NCBI GenBank assembly: GCA_029215795.1
Contig: JARDYH010000004.1
Location: 200,804,017 to 200,868,016 of the forward strand
DNA from: Anniella stebbinsi
Taxonomy: Eukaryota; Chordata; Lepidosauria; Squamata; Anniellidae
DNA: 64,000 bases
Direction: 5' to 3'
The position numbers and the translations under genes are program-made. The notes below the pieces were generated by a model. The model ran no database searches, was not told the origin of the DNA, and worked only from the letters and a program-made list of their open reading frames with translations. This document shows positions 29,682 through 42,996 of this stretch, one piece after another. Numbering within the stretch: the stretch's first letter is position 1; each line of letters starts with the position of its first letter.

Positions 29682-31776
29682 TAAAGTGTAGGAGTGAGCT
29701 GTATTATTTTAAAGCAAAAAATAAATACCTTTATTAGAGTACGTGATAGCTAACAACTGCACACAAATGCATTAGGTCTCCAAAAACATAAGAATACATC
29801 CCAAAATAAATAGTTTGATATTCACAATATTTACTTTGTTAAAATATGCTTCTGTGCCACTACATTCAGCCCAGATTGTACTAAGCCCTAAATAACTTGC
29901 AATGTGTACAACTAGTAGTTAAAATAATACTTATATTTTATTTTCAATGTTTTGCCCTTAGGTCTGAAAAATAGGAAGCCATGACTTTTGAGTCATTCTT
30001 GCCTCTTTTGGCTAATCCCAATTAGCTTCTCAATATTTTGTTTTGTTTTGTTTTGTTTTTGGCATATCTTTAAAGCACCATGATTCACAGAGGCTGCAAT
30101 CAGACATCACATTCCCCATCCTTCAAAATCTATTTGGCAAATTTGGGAACAAGCTGTGTGCCACATGCTCTCCTTTCCTTCACTAATGCACTCAGTTTAA
30201 TAGAACAGTTCCTGGTATGAACCAGGAAAATTGTGATTTGAGTGACCTATCCAAACCAGGAGCACATGGTTTGGATGGTCAGTAACCTGACATCTGAATG
30301 TAGCCCATGTGTTCTGCAAATTTAATTAACTTAATTCATGGGCTATTTAGTGACTACAATGGCTTGAAGTATAGATTACACAAAGGACAGGAATAGGGGT
30401 ATTAAATCAGAAAAGGCCATTCATTTCACACCAGACATTGCAAATACAAAATCTAACTTAGCCCACCATCCTAGACAAGGGACAACAGCATCCTTAGTAT
30501 TCGTACAAATGAAGGAGGCTATTATCCTTTGGAACATGCCAATGACCTGTGATTCTGCACTTCTACAAAGAGTAGAAATAGTAACCTCTTAAATGCTTGA
30601 CTGGCTCTACCTGAATCAAAATTTGAAAGATATAGAATTACCATCTTCCTTTGTTAGGAGTCACTGGCTGTATTTTAAAGGCAAATTGCTTTACAATGTA
30701 GCTCATTAATGTGTGCATTACACTGACTGCATCTCAACTTCCTGTAATTCTATTTTAGGAGGGAGCAAAGAAAATCCTCAATACAACTGTATTAAAGGGA
30801 AGGAAATGTGAATGGAATATAAAAACATCAGAAGTCATGAGCGTCCTGCAACTTCACTTCCAAAAGACACGTGAAAGGAACGTTGTGTAGATTGGCATCT
30901 GTTATCTATGACTAACTAAAGTCCCATTGATTTCAATTGGATCCACCCTTAGGCTACAATCCTATACACATTTTCTTGGGAGTAAGCCCCATTAAACTCA
31001 TTGGGCTTACTCTGAGTTAGGCATATTTAGAGAAGAGCCATTAACTGCACAATCCTATGTATATATTTTCAGAGGTAAATCCCATAGTGTTCAGTAAGGC
31101 TTACTCTCTAGTAAGTGTGTTTAGGAGTACAGACTATGTTAGTTATGAGTAATTTATTCCCACTAATCTCAATGGGTCTACTCTAAATATGACTAAGTCT
31201 GGATTCAATCCTGTATGACTAATACCACAAAATAACAGCAGTATCCAATAGCATCAGTGGAATATTTTAGAATACACTCAATATTGTAGATCTTGCTGCC
31301 CAGTTTAAGGCATGCTGACTCAACTGTAAATCCCAAAACAAGGATTACTTCCAGGAAAGTGTGCATAGGATTAGAGGGATTACTTCCTATACAGGATTAG
31401 AGTCCTCTTGATTTGTGTGTATTTATACAAAATATTTATATACCATCCCTCACCAAATTTGATTTGATTTTTCTATATATCAAAATATATCTGTATAAGC
31501 ATTACAGTAATGTGTTCTTGTAACTAGAAATCTACCAGATTGATTTTGCTCATTAAAAAAACAACAACTGAAGTTTAAACAGTGTAGATGTGCAGAAAAA
31601 TTTTGAAATTTCAAAAAAATTCAAAGCTCAGTCTTTAAGAGCAAAAACTATATTTTCTGCACGCCAAACAATCTCCTCTTGCTCTACGGTTCTATGCTGG
31701 TTTATTTGCTCTGTGTCAAACAGTGCCTGATCTGACATCACATGTTTTCAACCTGAATCGTAAAGAAATGCTAAAT

Positions 31777-32381
31777 TAGGAGTGACCATATGAAAAGGAG
31801 GACAGGGTTCCTAATTTTTTTTATTGTGAATGTTAACAAAACTGAACAAAAAATAAATTGTGAAAAAGAAAAACAAAGAAACATTACATATCTAGGAATG
31901 ACACTTTTTATCAGCTATACCATTCATAAAAAAAGAGAGACAGTTACGCGTAGGTTTCAAGAAAAGCAGACCAAATATCCATGTACTTATCAACTCATTC
32001 AAATGTTGATAACTTTGTTAAGTCCTCAGTCCATTGCATTATGGGAGGTGAGCATTTATCCTTCCAATGTGATATGAAAAGGAGGACAGGGCTCCTGTAT
32101 CTTTAACAGTTGAACAGAAATGGGAATTTCAGCGGGTGTCATTTGTATGCATGCAGCATCTGGTGAAATTCCCTCTTCCTTACAACAGTTAAAGCTGCAG
32201 GAGTATAGCAAGAATAACAAGATACAAAAGAAGTTAGGCTCCTAAAGTTTTAACCGTTGTGATGAAGAGAGAATTTCACCAGGTACTGCATGCATACAAC
32301 TGTCACTTGCTGAAATTCCCTTTTTCAATACAACTGTTAAAGACACAGGAGTCCTATCCTCTTTTTCTTATGGTCACCCTA
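31777..32381. mobile_element. Palindromic hAT-like MITE split by L1 (second duplicate)
   Basis: Counterpart of 8551-9155. The inserted L1 fragment is at 31808-32071 with the same 20 bp target duplication, so both insertions predate the duplication. Confidence 0.8.
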
Positions 32382-33175
32382 ACAGAGAGGGACCTCCACT
32401 GGAGATCTTGGAGTGCAAGTAGGATGCCATGGGAGAAGGTGCTCTTTGGATCCCATCTCTACTACTACCGTACCATATACTGATTTTACATCACTTTATT
32501 GATGTACTAACCACCATCTATACAAAAGAAAAATACGACTTACAAATTCCTTGGCCAGAAACTTGTCTCCTCTGTCCTTTTGCTTTCAATTTGGACTCTA
32601 CAGTGACCCAAAAATTCCACCCAAGAGTAACATAATGAAGCCATAGCTTGTGCACTCTTGTCCCATCTGTGGCATTGCAGTGCTCATTCTTGAGAATAGT
32701 CTTGGAGAGCGATTACAAGCAAGATTAATGCCATGCTGAGCTCTTCAGAAAAAAGAGTGGGATAAAAATGCTCCTTGGAGGAACAGCAAGATAAAAACAA
32801 CAGCCTTGTTAAACTTGGGTTGCCTATAGGCAACATACCAAAGGAAGCTGCCACATTATGAGTCAGATCATTGGTCCCTCTAGTTTAGTATTGTGTACAC
32901 TTATGAGCAATGACACTCCAGTGTTTCAGGAAGGAGTCCTTCTATCTGGAGATGCCAAGAGATAGAACCTGGGAACTTCTGAAAGCAAAATACATACTCT
33001 ACCATTTCACAAATAATTCAAACTTGCCCCATTTACAAATGGGAGTGGGTTTTCTTGAAAAAGCTTACAAATTCCCGAACTTGCAATCACATTTAGAAAA
33101 TGAGTATTTTTTAAAATGTGCACTTCAAAATACATTTTCCAAGAAATGCACATTTTCATGGTTTAGCCAATCGCC

Positions 33176-33412
33176 TGGTTCACACGGAATGACAATCCAT
33201 TGTGGGTTGTAGTTACATATGAAGCCTGCATTATAGTTTAACTATGGATTTTTAACCATGAGTAATTCAGGAAGAGGTTTGTTTTGGGATGTGACCTCTG
33301 GGCTGTACATGGTTAACAACCCATAGCTACATCTTAGTGCAGAGTTTGCACATACCGACAACCCATGATTCAATGTCAACCCTTACTCTGGGTTGTCATT
33401 ATGTGTGAACCA
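33176..33412. mobile_element. MITE with GGTTCACAC ends (second duplicate)
   Basis: Counterpart of 9950-10186. Confidence 0.65.
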
Positions 33413-34106
33413 ATTCAGAGGAGGGAAAGTGCGGACCTTTGAAAAGCGAGACAGAAAGTGCACTTTTTCCACTCAAAATGTGCACTTTTCCCATTCAAAT
33501 GAAAGGGAAAACAGTTCACAAACAACAGCAGGAGCCAGGTGAACCAAGCCAAGAAGTGGAGTTTGGAAAATCTCAGAGAACTCAAGCATCCCTGATTCTC
33601 CCATCGTTAGCCATATTTCAAAGACGGCATGTTGCCTATGAGTTAGAGACTGCAAGCTTAACAAACCTGTAAGATGATGTGCTTGTATGAATGCCAGCTC
33701 CATAGGAAATGACCCTATGCCTTACATGTGAAAATAAACTAGCTATCCATTTGTAAATAGATGTTTCAGCCAAATATAATACAAATGGTATTTTTCTGTT
33801 TTAAATTTGTGCCCTGGTAGTGTGTTATATTCATGAAAATGAATTCAGATTTCACAAATAACATTCTAAATAAATAAAAACAGTTCAAATTGGTTTAAAA
33901 AATGAAAGTACTTTTAAATGAAGATTTCCTTAGCACACTTATGAGAACAGCTGATTTATTTCATTTCGTGTGTGACCGAACACTTTATAGATCCTTCACT
34001 ATAGTAATAGTTGTTTGGAATGAATGACCATGTATTTACATGTTACTCTGTGACAGGCAAATATGCCCTAAAGCCTACATGTATAACAAAATATGATCTG
34101 TGTTTC

Positions 34107-37100
34107 CCCTTACCCACACCATGTTAAAACCGAATGGCTATATTTTTCAAACTCGTAACTCCTGGTCTTGCTCCCCTAACTCTGACTCTTTGGCATAACT
34201 CCTGGTTCAGTGCCTGGCTCCAGGATCTTCTCAGACAATGCCCATAGTAAACCCTAAATTAAAGCTGTCCTTTTACTCAGGCATGTAAGGATAGTTGCGA
34301 AAGGCGTAAAGAACATTTGTGTAACTTCAAGTAAGAAACCTCAGGTTATCAGAATTTTTATATATATATTAGCTGTGCAATAGCCCCACAGAAACATAAA
34401 ACATATGTAAATACTAGCACTTCTGTTTATCCAGATGTCTATTTATCCAAATACCTTGGATCTTTTCCAGATATTCCAGAGATATGACATTATGCCAGAT
34501 TCACAGCATTGCTCAAAAGAAAGACTCTCTGTCCCCCTAGATTGCCTAACTCATAACTTGAAATGTGGGCTCTAAGTTCCCATCAACCCAATCCACGGCA
34601 TCCAAAAGTTAGATTACATATTGGGTGTATTCTAACTCAGAGAGCAAAACCAGTAGCATCAGGCCTCCACGTCTTTGGATGAGTACAAAAGAGCAATCCA
34701 TAACTTTAATGTGATTGAGACATACATTTGGGTGGAATGCATGCCCAGTGTGTTGTAATAACCCTGAAAAGCTTTTGGCTCAAAGTGTGGACACATTAGC
34801 ATCAACTTAAGTCTGCTGCTTTGTTTATGCTACGTGAGATAACTGCTTCTGTTTCCCACTTCCACCATGACCAGCACTCCCCCAGTACTTATGTTATCAA
34901 ATGCAGACCCAAATATTGGCTACACATTTAAAAGCAATATACTGCCACTGAGGCTCTTTTGTATAAGTCATGTGTCCTTGTTAAAATGCTGGAAGGCCCA
35001 GCTTGCTTGCTTGCTTTTAAAATGTCAAGCCCTTTCAGTAACATATTTTTTATCATTTGTTTTATTTAGAACATTTATACATTGCCTTTCTTCCATCACA
35101 GAACTCAGGGTAGCATATATGGAGCCTCCCATACACAACTAGCTGTGTGTTATTAATTTCCATATGCGTTGTATATTATCTGTTGCCTGCACAAGGCATA
35201 TAGCTGCTCTACATGTACAAGCAAAACCAAATAGATTTTAGTCTAATACTAAAAGACTTTTTTAAAAAAAATAATAATGTGTAGCTTTACTAGTGTAAGA
35301 GAGAAAGGAATGTTGCAGCGTGAGTGGGGGGGGGAGGGAGAGGCTCAAAGAGTAGGCCCAAACCCAATATGTCCACTGCTTGAGATCTAGGTATCTGAAG
35401 GTAACCAAAGGACTGTCTTCTCATACACCAGCCTGCCCAAATAATGAGATAATCACCCAAAACACTTCTAAACATGCATAGGATTCTGCCCTAAGTCATC
35501 TTCCTCCCCATCACCACACACACACACACACTTCTTAAATTTCCAGCGTGTCATCTGAGCTGGTTTTTATTGATGCTGACAAACATTTTATAGATTTTTT
35601 TAATGGCTATTTTATTGCTTTTAAATTAGGTGTATGTTTAGATACATATTTAAAATTCTATTTGTTTTAAGTTGTGGGGGGGAACCCTAAGACAATAAAT
35701 CTATTATTCTTTTGAACAGCTCTAGAAGTTATTAAATTGAAGGGAGGCATAAAAATAGTCTCAATAAATTAAATACTAATCTGAAATTGTTATTTCTACA
35801 CAAGAAGCAAGCAACTGTGTCTCTGACGAGAGACGCACCGGAAGCAAACAACAGCCTTGTTTTTTTTCATCGTTCAGTACTGCAGATAAGAGTTAGGCCT
35901 AGAATAGCTCAGTAATTATATCGTAGTTCACAAATTCAAGCATTGTCTACAAGCAGTAATTTATCATACTATATCTGTGTCACTTATTGTGTACATTTAG
36001 AAGACAGGCTAGTACATAGTCTGTATAATCGCTCACAGCTGACAGTGAAATAATCCAATAACACCCTAACAAAGATTAATTAAAAAATATATCTGTTGAA
36101 CAATCTTATCTACCAACAAAATAGATAAAATGACAACATTTCTCAGGTTTCACTATCCCCATTTGTGTGTGTGAGAGGCAGAGAGAGAGAGAGAGAGAGA
36201 GAATCTTAGATACACAATGTTTCCGCTTTATTCAAATTTCAGAATCATGTTAAGAAGTCTTGCAATAATTCAGAATTAATATAAGATCAGCAATGATGGC
36301 CTGTTTAAAAACAACTAAACTTAGTTTAAAGTTGAGATTTTAATATTATTAAGTTTCACTTCTTTTCCCCCATTCTATTTCAGATCCAAAAAAATTCAGG
36401 GTTCCTTTCATATGTGCATTCAAAATAAAATTCCAATCTCTATTTTTTTCCTCCTGTACGTACGTATAGCCTGAATTACTTTTCCTATAAGCATATACAG
36501 TGTCTTAAAAATAAAAAACTATAACTATGGCAATTTGGCCTTTTTTATATAAACATACTTGAAAATAGAGGAAAAACTAGTTTATGACAATGGGCACAAT
36601 CCAGCCAAGTCTGACAGATTTCAATAGGACACTTACATCCTAATCCTATGAATGTGTGCTGAACTCAGTAGGACTTACTCCCCAGTAGCTGTGTGTAGGA
36701 CTGCAGCCTTAAGAAAGTCAACCAATGTTGTCTTGACAATGCATGGAATGGGATTTGTAAAGATTACTTACATGTGTAAACTGCCCAGAGAGCTTTTATA
36801 GAGAAAAGACATGGTCCACATTTTTACATAAAATAAAGAATACATAGAACACCTCTATCTCATACATCTTGTTGACTTTTATTCAGATAATATGTTGATT
36901 TGAAATCAGTATTATTCCAGAAAAGAGCTTTGGAAGCCAGGATGGTTGGCTGAGAACTAGCAGTCCTGGCTAGGTTTAACTTCCATCAGTGATGGCTCAG
37001 AGAGGATAGACTGCGGAGGATATTTGTATGAAACCAACATCAATCTTCTGGACACGCTCCCAAGACACCAGGCAGCAGAAATCCATAATGCCTTTATGGA

Positions 37101-39289
37101 TTCCATTAGGTTTTAGGTGCGAGAGCCACTGTACCCATGGATAGAGGAAATGTTTCCTGGAGTTTCTTGTTCCCATCAGCTTTCGTACTGGCTGCAGTGG
37201 AGGAGTCTTAGCCAAGGGCTGACATCAAGGGTAGGCACTGACATTTGCTAGTCCCCTGGTCTTGTGACTCCTCTTGACCGCTGAAACCCACGTTTTCACC
37301 TACCTCTAGCTTTGGTTCAGACAACAGTGCTAGTGAGAAAGAGGAACAATAAATGCTACTGCCTACTTGCTCCCTGCCTATCAAGCAAGCAAGTGGTAGC
37401 AATGATAAAAAAGATGAGAAGCAATAGCAGCTTCTATCAATCACGGTGAAAAGAAAAACTCACTGAAGGAGGGGTCCCATTGAGGGTGTCCTGCTCAGGG
37501 TCCACAAAAACCTGGATGTGGCACTGGTCCCAACACAAGGTTAGCCCTGCTTCTGAGATGATATAATTGCCCATATGCCGACACAGAATCAATCACAAAG
37601 TATCTCCAAACCTCTGTTAAGAGATCCATAGGGCAAAGTCTTATTCCCACCAGAGACACATTTAAACCAAAGAAAGAAAATATTACAGTTATTTACTTCA
37701 ATTATGATTTATACAGCAATGCACTAAAAAACATTGAAATGATATTGAAATCCTGATACACGTCAACATTACTAAAGTATATTAGAGGGTGGGGCAAATG
37801 CTTTTATTGAGGAAAGTATGTGTTTTACTCTTTACTCTTTCCTGAGAATAGGAAGTTTCAAAAGAAGTCACAGTACTAGAAGACTTTTATAATGGTACCT
37901 TTTACAATGAATTATTTATTTAACAAATATACAAGTTGAGCAGAAGGGAGCAGACAGGCGGGCAGGCAAGCATCTCTCCCCTTCTTCCATATCAGCTGCA
38001 AAATCTCAAACGTCTTTATCCAGCCCAATTCAAATTGCTTTTCTCTTCCACCCCATCATCCAGCATAACACCAAGCTTACCCATGACTCTGGCCAACAGG
38101 TGGGACCTCAGCTGAACTTGACGGCCCATTAACCAGAATGAATTGCCCAGCCACTAAGCATATGACTCATAATATAAACTTGTTCACTTCAGCGTCCATT
38201 TTAAAAGGGAAAAAAATGAGATGTGGTAAATTGCAGCTAAACATTGTTATAATCTGATTATAAGCATTATGATGTGAAGAAAAGCTTGTTGCATTCCCGA
38301 ATATCTTGAGTTATTGCCCATATTGGCAAATACTACTGCTGGTGTAACTGCCCGCTGGTAGAAGAACTTACACACTTACCTGGGAACAAACCCTATTAAA
38401 CTTTGTGGGTTTACTTCTAAGTAGCCCGTTGGTACTGCATTGTTAGTCACCTAATTCATTTTCATTCTCCTAGACATTTCATTCCCCCCACAAAATGCCC
38501 TGATAGACAATGCTTTTTCAGTTTTTAACATTTCATCCCCTGCCAATCCCCATTCCTGCCTGCTTGCATTGACGCATACAGTCCAAGCAGAATCCCAGAC
38601 ACAGATCTCTCAAACCAAAGAGAAGGTCCCATGCAAATCTAGAAATCAAGAAAAATATCACCTAACGCTGACTACCATCAACGATATTCCACTGCAAGGA
38701 CCAAGTCATGAAAATGAGCTATAAAGCATCAGTTCAAGGTGAATTTCCGGCACATTGCAAATGCACAATGAAAAAGAAGACATAGAAGCCATTTCCCATT
38801 GGTAGTCATAAGAGATCTCTAACGAGCCTCCCAACCACCAAGTCCCTTAAGATAAAATGCAGGCACTCACTGCCAACTGCAGCCGCACTGTGACACCTCC
38901 TAGCAGAGAAAAGCCTCCAGGCTTTCTTGCAAACTGATGTCAGAGATAGCAGGGCTTTCCTATTAGAGCCCTTTTACTGTAATCCATGTGCTTGCTTTTG
39001 GCCAGTCCCCGCCAGCCACACAGCACTGCATGATCTCCCTTGAATATAACAATTCCTCCAGAACACACCAGCTTCTGGCAGCCAGGGACTCTGGCTCTGA
39101 TCATCTGCATTTACACTTGGCAGCTGGGAGGTAGCAGCCTGTCTGGATGAGAAAGCAAACAGGCTGTTCCTCTTTTCTCCTGTTTGCAGTTTGAGGAGAC
39201 AAAATCAGATGGCATGTATTGATCCTGAATATATACCCTGAATAAAGGAATCTGGAGTAGGCAGTCAGCATTTCAATGGTTCCGTTTTA
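34107..39289. other. Right-hand unique region; no gene seen
   Basis: The region starts immediately after the second duplicate. I recognise a truncated SINE-like tail at about 35050-35135, a (CA)n run near 35513-35530, a (GA)n run at about 36177-36202 and hairpin-family repeats at 36628-36712 and about 38370-38440. Open frames are short and without domains. The stretch 35810-36120 is low in repeats and could be conserved non-coding DNA, which cannot be judged from one sequence. Confidence 0.55.
36628..36712. repeat. CAATCCTATGCA-type hairpin repeat
   Basis: The unit runs from ATCCTAATCCTATGAATGTG through AGTAGGACTTACTCCCCAG to TGTAGGACTGCAGCCTT. Confidence 0.65.
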
Positions 39290-39410
39290 ATGGTAAATAG
39301 TGCTTCACCATCCATCTTTTATGTTTTATTATGTGGGCTTTTTATTGTTGTTTTTGTCTTGTGAACCACCCTGAGGGTTTTGGTTCATCGGCAGTATCAA
39401 AATGTTAAAA
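39290..39410 (+). repeat. LINE 3' tail fragment (L2/CR1 group type)
   Basis: The TTTATTGTTGTTTTTGTC stretch followed by GTGAACCACCCTGAGG and GGCAGTATCAAAATGTTAAA resembles the 3' tails at 50250-50416 and 54405-54661. Confidence 0.5.
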
Positions 39411-41846
39411 AGCAAGTATCTAATTTACCGTAACCACCACCACCCAGTAGTGACTGTTCCAAGGCTACCTAACGGAGCTTTGTGCCTATGTTGAGATTCA
39501 GAGATAAATAGTGCCACGGGCAAGGAGACCTTTGGTGCCCTGTCTCCCGTGATTAGTTTTGCAGAGCCACCCAGAGGATTTATGGGGCCTGGCGAAGATG
39601 TGATGTCCCATCGAGAACGAAATTGTTCAAACCTTGATCTCTCAGCCACTGTGCTACCGTTTGCACTAGCTAAAGTTCAAAAAGCCACACAGCAACACAG
39701 CAGAACTATCACAGGTTTTACTTATATTTTTGTTTTGTTTTGTAGCAGTTCCTGTCTTTTGGTGAGCATTCTTTGAGAAAAATCCATTATGTTATCTTTA
39801 AAAATAATAAAGGAAAGTCATAAAAAACAAAGGTATCCAGTTGACCTCTTACTGCTTTATGGCTTTATTTTATTATTATTTAAAGTGTTGAAGTGTTTGC
39901 AGTATTTGAAGTGCTAACTGCTGAGTAATGTCGCCTCAATGTAAAGCTGTGTTCCACTGATTTTTACTTAGCATAAATTACATCTAAGTGGAAATTGAAG
40001 AAGAAACATACTTTAAAGCTAATTTAAGGAAGGTTGTTATTGTAGCTAGTACCCAAACAACCTGTAGAACCCTGAAAGAAATGTTACAGACACCTGCTTT
40101 TTTGGGCCACCGTAGCTCACAATAGACAGTACATTAAAGAAAAAACACCCACTGATCTCAGCGTTACCCCTCTCAGCTCAGTTTGGTGCCCCCCATCTCA
40201 GCTGCTCCCCCCCTCAGCTGAGCTCAGTGCCCCCCTCAGCTCAACATCCCAGGCAACCACCTACTTGCCCACTCCTAAGGCTAGCCCTGACTGTACCACT
40301 GTGATAGGGTCAATCAAAGTGTGATAAAACAGAAGAGGATCAGATAAAAAGGAAGAATGGTTCAACAGAGGAGGGAGCTGGTGGAAGATAGTGCATGATT
40401 CCAGATTAAGCTTTTATCACACTATCACCCTGCCCTCATTCACAGAAGCTTGGTGGGAGTGGGGTAACTTTTCACACCACTTCGTTTTTCTTGCCACAGA
40501 AAAATCCATAAAGGAGAAAAAGATGCCTTCTGATTGGTAGCACTAGGAGCCCACCATCTGGAAGCAGCCAGGCACTCATTTTGCCTTAGCAAATACAGAT
40601 GACCTTAGACGCCTGTAACAATATGAAAGAACTTCTGGATATGCTCTTCTCCTGCGCCCTAGGACTAGGGGATGTTGGTGTCCTGGCAGTGACGGTCAAG
40701 GTGCTATAAGCCGGGGGGGGGGGGGGGGGTAACAGCCAATTCCAAAAAGGGGCCCCAATCCAATTAGAATAGAGCCCCTTCAGCAGATATGGAGGTGATA
40801 CATCATTTATTCTGCAGTGTCAATGGTTTTAGACATGTAATGATGGGAAGTTTGGAAACCACTGTTCTAGTTTTATGTCATTGAAAAGATGGCAAAGAAT
40901 GCATGTTAGCAAAAGAGAAGTTCAGCAGCAAGTATGTCTATACAGAGGCATTTAAAGAAATGTACACTTTCTTCAATATCATGTAAACATTGAAACTCTT
41001 GACCTGGAATACTGCATTTAAGGATCCTGTGTGCAAAACTGTGATCTATAGCTGCAACGTTAAACACTAAGCCCCACTAAATTCAGTAGGACTAACGTCT
41101 GTGTGCTGTCAGTTATTATTCAAATAGAACTTGGGTGCGGCTCTTGGCTTACCATATAAGAGAAAAATCACTGAGACTGTTAAAGTTTATCCATAAAACC
41201 ATTGCTGGTGTTGGCAGCAGTGTTATTCAGTCTTTCTGCTTAACGAAAGATAATTAATGATAATTAATCATATGTGGAGACTGTATCCCATTAAATGTAC
41301 TTTCATTTAGAGACATTCAGTCTGTGAGTGCACAGAGAAAAATGTTTTTATTGGTGGCATCTATACTTTGGACCAACCTCCAAAGGAAAGCAGTCCAGCA
41401 CTCTTCCCAGTGGAAGAAGAGATATTGCAGTTTATTTATTGAGCTCCATCACACCAGTGGTTTAACACACTCTTGCCTCATCTCGCATCTGGTTTTGCAG
41501 CATGGGACTCACATGACGTCATCCCTGTACTGCACCCTTCTCACCTCTTTTCCTCCATTTTGCATCTTATTATGGTGCGGGAAAAGTCTGGATTATTTTC
41601 CCCAAGCAGATTTAATGCACCCTTAAGCCTCTGTATATTTCTGTCCTCTCGTTTTTTTCCTTTGTTGGGTGCATGTGCTTTGAGATAAGGGGCGGGGAGG
41701 AGTGGAAGAGCAAACAAGTGAAAGGGTGGTTTCATGGTGCAGCGCAATACCACAAACCCATGTGAAAGGGACCATTAGCTTGACGTGCTTATGAAATGGA
41801 GTTAAAAAACATGGGGGCAAACAGGGAAGAATAGGTGTGATGGAGC
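39411..41846. other. Unannotated DNA
   Basis: No gene is recognised. It holds a 17-base G run at 40713-40729 and a part-copy of the hairpin family near 41056-41105. The open frames at 41324-41626 and 41541-41753 have no recognisable domain. Confidence 0.6.
40713..40729. repeat. G17 homopolymer
   Basis: Seventeen consecutive G bases, a possible quadruplex former and a likely sequencing trouble spot. Confidence 0.95.
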
Positions 41847-42086
41847 CCCTAATTACATTCATATCCTGCTTTTTTCCCTCTTGCAAGGAACCCAAGCTGG
41901 CTTACATGTTCCACCTCCTCATCTCCATTTTATCTCACAACAACCCTGTAAGGAAGGTTTGGCTGAGAGTCAGTGACTGGCCCAAAGTCACCCAATGAGC
42001 TTCATGGCTAAGTAGAGAATAGAACATGGATCTCCCAAGTTCCAGTCCAACACTCTAACCACTATACTACATTGGCTCTCAATTTA
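41847..42086 (-). mobile_element. tRNA-derived SINE with MIR-like core
   Basis: Read on the minus strand, the 5' end gives GTAGTATAGTGGTTAGAGTG, an A-box-like tRNA head. A degenerate B box follows near AGATCCATGTTC, then TCATTGGGTGACTTTGGGCC of the MIR/CORE-SINE type, and GGGTTGTTGTGAGATAAAAT. It is transcribed by RNA polymerase III in its live form and mobilised by LINE machinery (family knowledge). An L1 is inserted next to its head (42087-42979). Confidence 0.8.
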
Positions 42087-42979
42087 TTTATTTATTGTTT
42101 TCCTTTTTACGGTGAATATTAACAAAACAGAACAAAAATATAAATTGTGAAAAAGAAAAAGAAAACAAAAAACATTACATATATAAGAATATCATCATTT
42201 TTTCCATCAGGTATACCAGCCATTTTTTAAAAAGGGGGAGTTATGCATAGGTTTCAAGAAAAGCAGACCATATAGCCATGTTTTTATCCACTCCAAGGTC
42301 ATGCTTATATAACACCCATTCAGATGTTGCTAACGTTGTTGTCCTCAATCCATTGCATTATGGGAGGTAAGCATTTGTCCTTCCAACATGATAATATAAG
42401 TCTTGTAACTTTCATAAGGGCTCTGAAAATCTATTTGCAGACCGACCATGTGTTAACTTCCAAGAAGCTGGTAAGTAGTTTACGAGGACATGCACATCAT
42501 TCCATATTAAAGATTGTTTCAGTGCAAAGTTTATCCTTCTTATAACCTCTTCCCAAAAGGGGGCAACTACTGGGCATTGCCAAAACATATGAATTAAAGA
42601 AGCAGTAGGTGCATTACATCTCCAACAGTTATGTAAGTTAGACGGACCCTTATTGAAAAGGCATTGTGGGGTCCAATAAACTCGAAACAATATTTTTTGC
42701 TGAATAAGATAGCCTAAGATCCATAGAAGCTTCATTTACAGTTTCGAAGGCAACAATCCATTGATTAGGCAAAATAGGACAGTCCAATTCTCTATTCCAA
42801 TCCTGTCTTACCATGAGTATCATATTTATTTACTACTACTAAATGCTTACATATATATGGGTCATTGAGGTGTCTGTTTAGCTGCTATAAGTATTTCTAA
42901 CAATAATTGAGGCTGTGAAGCTGTAAGAGCAGCCGGAACAAACCTAGATTCCAGCAAGTGTTGCAATTGCAAGCATTGC
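42087..42979 (-). mobile_element. 5'-truncated L1-type LINE with 17 bp target duplication
   Basis: CATTGGCTCTCAATTTA occurs at 42070-42086 and again at 42980-42996, bracketing the insert. The minus strand encodes an ORF2 C-terminal piece (42735-42412) with RVYWTPQCLF and CWRCNAPTASLIHMFWQC, comparable to the post-RT region of the L1 at 4559-6190 but from a different subfamily. The 3' UTR matches the fragment at 8582-8845. No complete domain remains. Confidence 0.85.
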
Positions 42980-42996
42980 CATTGGCTCTCAATTTA

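Larger units (their letters stand above)
17241..34106. repeat. Long direct repeat, second copy (carries DIRS)
   Basis: This is the second copy of 1-10880, interrupted by the 5,983 bp DIRS insertion. Left of the insertion, subtract 17240 to find the partner base. Between the insertion and 29681 subtract 23223, and after that 23226. The only other difference noticed is one extra ATT unit at 29646-29681. Everything annotated in 1-10880 is present here at the shifted positions. After 34106 the flank (CCCTTACCCACACC) is unrelated to the flank after 10880 (ATTGGTATTTTGTG). Confidence 0.97.

Noticed and set aside
35810..36120. Possible conserved non-coding element
   Set aside because: It looks unique and repeat-free, but conservation cannot be judged without another species.
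41324..41626. 100-codon plus-strand frame
   Set aside because: No domain and no supporting context.
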